This document shows, one piece after another, positions 40,301-52,493 of a stretch of DNA of 64,000 nt. The notes under the pieces were generated by a model that was not told the origin of the DNA, made no database searches, and saw only the letters and a list, made by a program, of their open reading frames with translations. Positions within the stretch are counted from its first letter, which is position 1, and every line of letters begins with the position of its first letter. Source of the stretch: Microplitis mediator (taxonomy: Eukaryota; Arthropoda; Insecta; Hymenoptera; Braconidae); contig NC_079977.1 in NCBI RefSeq assembly GCF_029852145.1, positions 2,790,001 to 2,854,000 on the forward strand, written 5' to 3'. The position numbers were made by a program, and so were the translations under genes.

Positions 40301-43300
40301 TATTTAAAAAAAACGCGATTGCATCGAAAAATAAACTTTGATCGTCCTGCGGCTCGTGTTTTTTTTATTTAAAAAGAAAAAACCAAATTCCCCAGGTATT
40401 TTTTCACGAAAAAGAAGCTTTTTATGGGGTGCCTGAGAAAATTTAATTTTTAACGACCACCCTAATATATATGTACATATGCACTGTAGAAAAATCAGGT
40501 CTGAATACGGATTTTATTTTAATTCCAATTTACTCCGTTACTCGAATTTCGGAGTAAAAAAAAACACTTCGCATACAATAAATAATCATGTACCTGAAGA
40601 TCGGAACGTTTTTTACGCAACGAAAATGAAAATAATTAATGAAATTTGTGTCTAAAGGCGACTTAAGGGATAGTTGGGGGGTGGCCTGTTATTTTCGGAT
40701 GACGTACGAAACATTTCCGAAATCTAGATCCAGTAGATTTTTTAATTTTCATTTCTTGTTTCTTATTTTCGTTCCACGAAAAACGTTACGATCTTCAGGT
40801 ACATAAAAAATCGGGAGTTAATTCGGAGTACGGATTCTATTTAAATCCAAATTTACTCCATTACTCAGAGTTACGGAGTTTAAAAAAATCACCGCATACG
40901 GAGTAAATGGGGAGTTTTCTTTTTCAGTGGAATGATTTCGGAGTGATCGGGATTTTATTTTAAATTCGCATTCGCTTCTTCGGAGTTTTTATATTAAAAA
41001 ATTTTTTTTAGGAGTAAATTTACTCCGAACCGGAGTTCCAGTACTAAAACTCCTCTTCAGTCAATTTCACTCCAAGGGAATTAAATAAAAAAATTCATCC
41101 GCTCCGTATTTACTCCGCATTCACTCCAAATTTAACCCGCGTTCACTCCGCAAATTTTTTACAGTCCAAGGAGTCAATTAGGAAATTTTTTTAGCAGAGT
41201 CATTTTGCAGTAGTGTCGATTTTATTTCAACCCGCATTCACTCCAATCCATAATTTCAATGTCAAAATTTTTCTTTGGAGTAAATTTCACTCAAGAGAAT
41301 TAAATAAAAAAATCCATCCGCTCCATATTTACTCCGCATTTAATCCCAGAACTCCGCAAATTTTTTACAGTCCAAGGAGTCAATTATGAGTTTTTTTCAG
41401 CAGAGTCATTTTGCAGTAGTGTCGATTTTATTCCAACTCGCATCCACTCCAATCCATAATTTCAATGTCAAAATTTTCCTTTGGAGTAAATTTCACTCCA
41501 AGAGAATTAAATAACTCCGCATTTATTCCGAGAACTCCGCAAATTTTTTCCATATATATCCATATATATTTAATTCATCTTATATGCATCAATAAAAATA
41601 AATTTAAATTAAATTAAACGTATCAGTGAGTTTTCGGACTTGACGTAACAGCAAACTGACGTAAACACTAGTATATAAACTTGTTGCAAACTCCGAGTTT
41701 CATAACACGTGAGTAAAATGTGTTAAAAGTGAGAAAGAGACAGCGACAGAGAAAGAGTGTAGTTGTAGACCTCAAAGCTATTTCATTTTATTATCAAACT
41801 TACACTATACACACATATATATATATATATATATATCCTCCATTGTATTTTGTCATATCTCACCCGCAGTTCCATTTCAATTTATTATGTCCGCCGCAAA
41901 CCTATTTCACTTCATCACTATGCTACTGCATTTTATTGCATTTTACTCTACACAAATTTTTATTTTATTATATATATTAATTTTTTTCTCCAAGGTCGCG
42001 GTATATTTATAATAATAAATAACCCGACAAGGTAAGACTGAGGAATAAAAAACAAGTTTCCATTATTATTATTTTTTTTTACAACTTTAATCATGATAAT
42101 TAATTTTAATAATTAAAATTTATCGGTATTTAATCTCGAGTTATTAGTATGGATTAAAAAGTTTATGAATATTGAATATGTTGTGGGTTAATGAGTATAG
42201 ATAATATATACATGTATATGTATATATATATAAAAAAGGGTAATTATGTAAGAGTAATTACAATAGTAATGGAAATAGTGAATAGAAGGTTGATTAGAAA
42301 AAATCGGTAACAACATCAGCTAGTACTCGGTCGAGTTGGTTTAATAATCAAGAGCTCCCGGGTGGCCTTCTTCACACCAGCATCGCGTTCGTCGCCTAGT
42401 CAAGCTCACGGTTGATCGATACCGAGCACAACTTGAGAGCTGAGCACCAAAGAGAAAAAGATAATATACGATGTGCGATAATCAATTGCGCCTCTCACTC
42501 TTCTGCATATCGATATCGTCATATACTGCAGTGTCGTCAAGATGAAAAATAATGAATAAAAAAATCTGATATGAATTATATTAGATTGAGTGATGACAAC
42601 TTTCGTGTCAATTATTTATCGTTTTTTTATTCTGGATAATTCTGGGGTAAAATGAGACATTTTTTGCTGGGTGTTTTTTTTTCTATGGGCAAGTTGACCA
42701 GTCTGACAATTGGCAATTTTTTTTTACAATTGTGACCTGATGCGAAATTAACGTCAATTTTATGCTCAGTCAGATTATGAAAAATTTACTGTCAATTGAC
42801 GTCAATAATTTTCGGTGAATTTTTTATTCTGAAAAATTCGTAAAAAATTTTTCTTCACTGGCATTCAGATGCGAAGCGAAGGGAAAAAATTTTACGGTCA
42901 ATTTTTTATAAAATAATTTTCTGGCGAAATGAAATTGGCGCGAAAACTGGCATTGAATTCAAAAAATGACCAGTGGTCAATTTTTCGCTGGTCAATTGAC
43001 GTCAATTGTCTGACAATTTTTCTGTCTTACGTCACGATTCGTGGCCCATTTTACCTCAAACTCAACTTTTTCGCACTCTTAGTAAAAATTTCAGGCTAAG
43101 AAAAAAAATTTGTCTCATTTTGCCCCAAACTTTTCTACAAAAAAACTTTAACATAAAACGCGACTTTGAAGCCGATAAATGCCTTTACCTGATTTCAAAA
43201 AAAAATTTTAGACAAGTTATTTTAAAATAACAATTTACTGTTTAAAAATTGAAAAATTAAATCTGGGGTAAAATGAGACATTTTTTGCTGAATGATTTTT

Positions 43301-45679
43301 TTTCCATGGGGCAAATTGACCAGTCTGACAATTGGCAATTTTTTGTTTTTTACAATTGTGACCTGATGCGAAATTAATGTCAATTTTATGCTCAGTCAGA
43401 TTATAAAAAATTTACTGTCAATTTTCGGTGAATATTTTATTCTGAAAAATTCGTAAAAAATTTTTCTTCACTGCCATTTAGATGCGAAGCGAAGGGAAAA
43501 AATTTTACGGTCAATTTTTTATAAAATAATTTTCTGGCGAAATGAAATTGGCGCGAAAATTGGCATTGAATTCAAAAAATTACCAGTGGTCAATTTTTCG
43601 CTGGTCAATTGACGTCAATTGTCTGACAACTTTTCTGTCTTACGTCACAATTCGTGACCCATTTTACCTCAAACTCAACTTTTTCGCACTCTCAGTAAAA
43701 ATTTCAGACAGAAAAAAAATTTGACTCATTTTGCCCCAAACTTCTTTATAAAAAAACTTTAATATAAAACGCGACTTTGAAGCCAATAATTTTACTCCGC
43801 CTTTACCAGATTAAAAAAAAATTTTAGACAGTTCATTTTAAAATCTCAATTTACGGTTTAAAAATTGAAAAATTTAATCCAGTAAATGGGTAAATTTTTC
43901 AACTCCAAATCTCGACAATAAAATTAAAAAAATAAACAGAGCTAATTATTTATTATTGAGCAAAACAAAATGTCGGTGTTATGTAACACATAAATAATGA
44001 AAAATGAAACAAGAGAACAAGGAGATATTATTTGAATAATTCAGGATCTGTTTATTTGTAAAAAGATATGATATAAAGACAGTGTAAGAATGAGAGGCGT
44101 CTTGTTGACGCGCGAGCACCCCACGAAAGGTCACAGCAGAGCTAAAGGATTTCATGCCGCGCATTAAATACACACACTAGTTTTTTCCATTCTTCTTTAT
44201 CTCTTCACCACCGTATTCTTTTCTTCTTTTTCTTCTTCTACTCATTTTTTCCTCTTGACAAAACCTAGGGGTTCTTTTGCTGGCGTTCTTCCTTTAAATT
44301 ACACTTTTTTCCTCTTTCTTTCTTTCTTTTTTTTTCATCTCGTCTTCACTTTTTGTAGTCATTTTACATACTTTTTATACATATATACTACATGTTAACT
44401 TAATTACTTCTATTTGATAACTACACTATAAATAACAGTTTAAATTTCGCGCTTATTCTGGAGACACGAAATTTTATTAAACAAGGGGATGAAATAAAAT
44501 TTATTATTTTTTTTATATTTATTGTGTAGACGGAAATATCTGACATCAAAGTGAGACCATTAGTAAGATATGCATCTATATCTTATATATATGTATATAT
44601 AAAAAAAAAAATGGGTAAATGATCCATCTTTTTATTAACGATCGATCGTTAACGCCAGGCGACGGAACGGAGCTCGTAAAATATCTTTTCTTGACGTCGA
44701 GTCGTCTTGTGTCATCGTCTAACGATTCATCGTTAGAATACGTTAAATTGTTATCTCCCGGTAGTAAAGCTGACACATCATTGTTTACATATATGACAAA
44801 TGTATGTAAACATTGAAATTTATTATTCATTTATAAAATTTTTTAAAAATTTATCATAGGTCAGAGTGAATTTTTTTGAAAAAATGGTCTGTAAAAATAC
44901 ATGGGCAAGTTGGTCAGTTTGGACATCGAGGCTGATTTTGAAATTTTATTTATTTTTCAAATTTGTTGACTGAATTTTTTTATTGGTCAGTAAGATTTGA
45001 TTTTCCCAGAAAATTTTTAATTGGTCAGACTGGTCAACTTGCCCCTTTTTCCAAAAATTGTAACATTATTTCTAAATAAAAATATCTCGTTTTTTTTGAA
45101 AATTAAAAATTTTTTTAACAAATTTAAAAGTTAAATTTTTAAAAATGAACAAAAAAAAATTATACTGAAGTCAGCAAACAATCGTCAAATTTTGAATTTT
45201 TTTTTCAACCATTTAAAATAAAAAAAAAAAAGAAACCAAAAAATGCACATGTAGAAAATTTAATAAACTATAAGTGCAATTTTTCAAAATATTTTTTTTT
45301 TTATAATTCATAGTTTTTATAAAAATCAAAAAATTATTAAACGTCGGTTAATTTCAGTATCATCAAAAAAAAAGCTTTCGGACGAAAAGAAATTTTTATT
45401 CAAAATTTTCAGAATTAAATATAAAGAAAAAAAAAAAACTAAAAATATGCACATGTAGAAAATTTGAAAGACTACAAGTGCATTTTTTTTAAATATTTTT
45501 TTTTCTATAATTTATCCTTTTTTTAAAAATCGAAAAATTATTTCTTGGCTAATTTCAGTATCATAAATTTTTTTGGGACGAAAAAGATTTTCTTGGGGTA
45601 AAAAAAAATTTTATGACGGAAAAAAATTCTTCCAAGGAATTTTTTTGTTCTGTCAAGGAAATTATTGCTACCTAACGTA

Positions 45680-45750
<71 letters not shown>

Positions 45751-48700
45751 CAATAAAAAAAATGTATATCTGTAGACGTCATTGATGGGAATTTTTAGTA
45801 CCAAGTTCCTGATAGTCATTGTTGATCGTTAATAATAATAATAATAAAATAAAAGATCAGTCGATTTGAACGACCGTGCGTGTATTGACTCAATGTCATA
45901 CGTAAACACATCCGCGTTAATAAGTAAAATAAAAATATAAAAAAGGTATGATTCAGCGATAAGAAATGTTGGCTGGGTCGCGGTCGGCTTTTAAATATTA
46001 TATGAATTCCTCAATAGATAAATAAATAATTAAATCAAAACTTGCGTGTCTGTAAACTTTACTATGTAAATAACCTTGATCGATTAAATACACGATTAAT
46101 ACTCTAGACAAACAAATTTATTTACATATTATTTATTCATAATAATAAATAAATCTATAGGGGAAATTGGGTTACTGTTGAATAAAATAAATATGACAGA
46201 AAATCCTGAAAATTCAGTAAAAATATTTTATCAATTCTCTGTTTACTATATATATAAATTTTTAATCAAATTTGAGACGAGGGGTAAAACGGACACTTGA
46301 AAAATTGAATAAAAAAAATTATTTTTTCTAAGGAACGAAAAATCTCCGACCGAAATAATTTTGAAAATGAATTTCGTGAAAAATGATTTCGTCTTGAGAA
46401 AAATATATGAAATATATGGTCAGTTAATATCCTAAAAAATTAATTACTTCTTAAAGTACCCCGTCGTGGCCGTCTCTCCCCTTTATCAAACAAGTCCTTA
46501 AATATATATGTATATATATATGGGATTTTGTTAAATGTTTGAGCTGAGTTGTTGACTCTTACCCAGTAGTTTAAGTAATCCCCAGTAAATCCGATGAATC
46601 TACGACCGTTGTTAAAATAATGATAACTCTAACAGTTGTCAGTTTACTTAAATTTTAATCACGAGTAGATTAACCCATAAACTGTACCCTATCTTAATTA
46701 CTATCTCGTGAAACTAATGAAAAATATAAATACTAGGGTGGCGCAAAAAACCGACTATTTTTTTTTTCGATCTCGCATGAAAATTTGTTGGTTTACGATG
46801 TTTTGAGAAGCTTCTCCAAAAATCAGCTCGATAAAAAATTTTCAAGAGATCGCTCACGAATTTTGAAAATATCAAAAATAATCGAAATTCGGATTTTTAT
46901 TTCTAAATTTTTTTCTTTCTCGAGGCAGCAATAGTTTATATTTGTGAAATCATGACTATGCTGAAAATTTCAGCCCAAAATTTAAATATTTAAACCTCGC
47001 TCAAGAATTTTGAATGTTTCCGAGTGCTGTCTTTTGGACGTTTTTGAGCGACCCTTAAATATTAATAATAAATAAGCTTCTCGATTTTTTCACCATCAAT
47101 TTGCATGACAAGGAATGAAAATATAACCCGAGAAATATAAATATCAAGTTTTTTACACTTTTTTATTTTTTAATTCAATTTTTAGGTTTTTTCGCTTATT
47201 CAAAACTTACAAAATTTTATTGTTTAAGACTGTCCTGTATATTTTTGGATATGCAAAAGTTATATTTAAGTGAAATGACAATAATTGAGTTATAAAAAAA
47301 TATAAAAACTAATTCAAACCATTAGTTACATATTATCAGTTAATATTCAAAATTCTTGAGCGCCGTTCAAATATTTAAATTTTGGGCTGAAATTTTCAGC
47401 AGTCATGATTTTACAAATATAAACTATTGCTGCCTCGAGAAAGAAAAAAATTTAGAAATAAAAATCCGAATTTCGATCATTTTTGATATTTTCAAAATTC
47501 GTGAGCGACCTCTTGAAAATTTTTTATCGAGCTGATTTTTGGAGAGGCTTCTCAAAACATCGTAAACCAACAAATTTTCATGCGAGATCGAAAAAAAAAA
47601 AAAATTGTCGGTTTTTTTGCGCCAAAAATATTTATGATGTGATCCCACATGGATAATTAAAAAGTGCCCTATTACGGTAAGTTATTTTTGTAGATGGGTG
47701 CTGACACTAAATTCATGTTAATAATGTAAACATAATATGCATACTAGAAAGCCCTATACTAATATAAACCTCTTGTGTACGGCTTACAAGAGTAAAGTAA
47801 TATAGCGAAGCTGAATATTTCTTATCCATGCAGAGAGTAGAGAAGCAGCCTGGAAATGAATCTCGAGATTCAGGCCACATACTCTCTCTGTCACTGATTA
47901 TGCACATACAGGTAAACAGCTTGCTGTATTGTATAAACTCTGGTACATGTCCCCGTGTTACATACTGATGAAACTCGTCGTCTTGACAGAGAAAACTCTA
48001 AAGCCTCTCTGCGTTTACCTCTGCCTCTACCTTCGTTTATGCTTTTACTTCTGCTTGTGCTTCTGCCTCTACTCTGCTTTTACTTATACTCTGCAGATAT
48101 CATACATTATGTACAACTGTACAACCTCAATATTTTTCTTGTTCATATAAAAGGCAAAAAAAGCTTATCCTCATTTTACTTATGCGCTCATCATCTGTTG
48201 TTTGTTTTTTTGACACTGTCATAATTTTTATTTCATTCATAGACGCGAAATATTGATTGCAGACCGAGTTTAATCATATTAGATTTTTTGGTATTTATTT
48301 ACAGGATTATTTCAGAGTAAGTGTGGCTGGGAACAATATTATGATCATATGTGATCATATATGAACACTCATATCTGATCTGATAAGAAAAATGGCCTTA
48401 TCTGAGGATACATGATCATATAAGAATATTTTTTCCAATTTAGCGAAATTTGTGCAATTATGTAGGGTCAGATATGATCATATATGACTATATATGAATA
48501 CTCTTATCTGATCATGTACAAAAAATAACCTTGTCTGGTCATACATGATCATACAAGGATTTTTTTCTCCAATTCAGCGAAATTTTTGCAATGATGTAGG
48601 GTCAGATGTGATCATATATGACTATATATGAATACTCATATCTGATCATGTACAAAAAAGGCCTTGTCGGGTCACACATAATCATATAAGAATATTTTTC

Positions 48701-50574
48701 CGAATTTAGAGAAATTTTTGTAATTATGTAGGGTCAGATATGATCATATATGACCATATATGAATATTAATATCTGGCTTTGTAGAAAAATGGCGTATCT
48801 GAGTATTATTTCAGAGGTTTCTCAAATTGTGTTAATCATATATGATCAGATATGATCATATATGACCGTATATGAACACTCATATTTGATCAGACACAAA
48901 AAATGACTTTATCTGATCATAACACCCGTATGAAAATAACATATATGTAAAAATATATGATAAATATCAGAAAAGCTATGTGGCCAATTTAACTATATTT
49001 TCTGATATATTTTTTTTTATATTAAAAAATATAATATTCATCATATACGAGTCCGTATATGCTTAGCATATATAAAATATATATGTCAATCATATACAAA
49101 AAATATAATTTTCTCATGTATGAAAATATATATTCTTGTCATATACGAAAACTATATTTTTATCATACATAAAAATATATATTTCTATCACATACGAAAA
49201 ATATATTCTGATCATATATAAAAACATATATTTATATTGTGTATGGAAAAAAAAAGTTTCTTATTCGTATGACCAACTCCAATTAAATTAGATCTAAATT
49301 TTAATATACTCTTTAAATTGCAGTTAAAATTTTCAAAATTAGTTAATTTGATGCGAATATATATACCCATATACATATACATACACCGAATAAAATATAT
49401 GCTTAAATATAACAAAGAAAATATATGGTGCCATTTATAATATAATTTATATGCAACCATATATTTCATTTCATATAAAAATTTTATATTTTTTGAATAT
49501 AAAAGGAAATATATCAATACAATATATTATAAGGTAAATGTAAATGTATATATAGCTTAATATAAAAAACATATAAGTTACATATATGGAATACATACAT
49601 TTACTACTGTATATAATTTTATATCAAATCGACCAAAATCTCTATATGATTTTTTATAACATACAATATAGTATATCATATATCTTTTTGTTGCAAACAT
49701 ATATGATTTTATATATTTTAACCATATATTGTTTTTTCATACGGGCATCGTCGGATAAAAATATTTTTCCATTTTACCAAATGTTTGTAATTATGCACGA
49801 TCATATGTGACCATATATGAAAACTCATATGTGACCATATATGAAAACTCATATATGACCATATATGAAAACTTATATATGATCATATATGATGATTAAA
49901 ATATTTTTTCTCAGCTTGGCTAAACTTTCATAATCATCACATACGATCAGATATTAATATATATGATCATGCTTGATTTTATATGACGGAACAGGGATCC
50001 AAGTGTTTATACTCATACACAATCAAATAGAATCTGATATCAGACATTTACTACTACTCAGTAGGAAGTGGTCGCCTTGTAAATAAAATATACGTGATAC
50101 TAAATTAGCATAGCAATTTTATTTTTTTCCTGTGTCGCTCAGACACGTGGATATTATCCCATATCCGCTTGGTCAGCTCAGTGGTACTGCCGATGGAATA
50201 CTCTGACCTTAAATAAACCACGATCGCGTTCCTCAGTTAGTCACATCCTACCACAGTAATTTCTCTCCAGCAATGTAATTCTAGCCGGCCAATAATTACA
50301 CGAATTCATCAATATCAAATTTTATTACTTCTACATCCATGCCTTCAATTTTAAGTTCCTCATATTTTTTTTACCCCAGGATTTTTATCTAATTGATTTC
50401 CTAATTACATTTTATTTAACGTAATTACCCGATAAAAGTCTCTAATAAAATAAAATTATTTTATTCGCTCCCTTGTCTCTCTAAGAACAGTAGCAGTAAA
50501 AATATATAAGTCGAGATCAAAAGACTAAAGCAATTTGATAATTAATTAAAATAAGGTGCTACATCAAAGCGCCA

Positions 50575-50605
<31 letters not shown>

Positions 50606-52416
50606 AAATTTTAAAAGTTCAAACCCAAATTCTTTTATTTGTTTTTCTCTCATACTCTCATATATTTACAGAAAAAAATGATTTTTAAGCGCAAAAAATT
50701 TTTATTCACCCCCAGAAAATTTTTACTTGCCATCAAAAATTTTCTTGGGGTGAGAAAATTTTTTTTTGAGCCGAGAAATTTTTTATCTTCATTTCGTAAT
50801 GAAAAATTTTTAATCACCCCTAGAAAATTTTTACTTGCCCTCAGAAATTTTTTGTATTATGAATAAAAATCCAAAATTTTCTTGGGGTGAGAAAATTTTT
50901 TTTTGAGCCAAGAAATTTTTTCTAATCCTCCGAAAATTTTTATCTTCATTTCGTAATAAAAAATTTAATTCACCCCCAGAAAATTTTCACTTGGCCTCAA
51001 AAATTTTTTGTATTATGAATTAAAATCAAAAATTTTCTTGGGGTGAGAAAATTTTTTTTTGAGCCAAGAAATTTTTTCTAATCCTCAGAAAATTTTTGTT
51101 TTCATTTCGTAATAAAAAATTTTTATTCACCCCCAGAAAATTTTTGTATTATGAATTAAAATCAAAAATTTTCTTAGGATGAGAAAATTTTTTCTAATCC
51201 TCAGAAAATATTTGTCTTCATTTCGTAACAAAAAATTTTTTCTTTATCCCTTAGTCGAAAGTACGCACTTCCCTCCCTAATTTTAAGGCCTAAAGTCTCA
51301 TTTCCCTCTCCTAGTGGAGTTACACGCGCCCCACTTACATCGCCGGGAGCAAAAAATTTTTTCGTGCCTACGGAAACAGCCGGCTGCTGCCATCTACTGA
51401 ACGTCTACCACTTTATCAATAAAATTTTTGACGATAACATCATAGATCGTTGCTTTATTTATATGTACGTCAGTGTTTTCGTGTCTCGTTGTTTGTGATA
51501 TTTTAAGTAAACAGTGTACTTGCAATAATAAAATGACTGAAAAAGTATCATCTGATGACTCTATGGACGAGGATGAGGTGATAAAAGATTTTGATGCAGA
51601 GGCGAGGTTAATTATTGAAAGATTATGTATTCATTTATATATTATTTATTGGCAGGAAAAAAATCTTGTTCATAGGCATAAATTTATTTCTTTCGAAAAA
51701 AAATAATTATTTTTTATTTTTATTTTTTATAAGTATAATTATGTCTTTTTTTTTGTTTTGTTTTTGATGCCTGCCCCCGCCGACCAGACGCACTCGCTTC
51801 GCTCGTGCTTTCAAATGTCGCGGGGCAGGCATCAAAAACGCAACAAAAAAAAAAAGGGAGACGGAAAAAAATTAAAGTTTTATGTATGTCCGAAAGAGGC
51901 GCGTCAATAGGGAGCAAATAAAAAAAACATGGCCGACCTGTCAGCTGAAGGCAGAACGTGGTTGTGTTGTTTATAGTATTCAAAAATGTAATTAATAAAC
52001 GTACTTTCGACCAGGTATAAAGAAAAATCGTATACACCACACGGGAAGATAGTTAAAAGCCCTGCCCTGTGTGTCATGATGCCCTCGGCTTCGCCTCGGG
52101 CATCATATCACACAGGGCAGGAATTTCAACTTTCTTCCCTTGTAGTGTAATATACTATTTTTTTGCTCCATGAAATCTTTTTCTCTGTATACATATATGT
52201 ACATATATATGACAGTAATTGTCTTGTACATCAGTGTATTTAAAAAAAAACCTCGCAATGTCGAATTTGATGACTACGACGACGACGACGCCGATGATGA
52301 TGATGATGACGAGTGAGGTCTGTCAAGGCCGTACCATTTAACGATGAAACGTCGCGCGCATTCTACTCGGCATATTATAACGTTTTATATACCGTATTGC
52401 GTGTATATATATATAC

Positions 52417-52493
<77 letters not shown>

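Larger units (their letters stand above)
51254..52011. mobile_element. DNA transposon remnant with GTCGAAAGTACG ends
   Basis: 12-bp inverted ends GTCGAAAGTACG and CGTACTTTCGAC. Base composition is less AT-rich than its flanks. Contains a short acidic ORF (51533-51706) and a GC-rich hairpin (51766-51833). No full transposase. The superfamily cannot be named. Confidence 0.5.

Noticed and set aside
44576..44830. Opposing open frames in a less AT-rich patch
   Set aside because: No splice context or family resemblance; the complementary frames mirror a locally stop-poor sequence.
47929..48224. Overlapping Leu/Cys-rich plus-strand frames
   Set aside because: Derived from CTCTGCCTCTACC simple repeats; no membrane protein family recognised.
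50161..50240. tRNA-like A box (GGTCAGCTCAGTGG)
   Set aside because: No B box at the right distance and no cloverleaf; at most a SINE scrap.
51373..51410. CTCF-like word (complement of GCTGCTGCCATCTACTG)
   Set aside because: Only a partial match, inside a transposon remnant; insufficient on its own.
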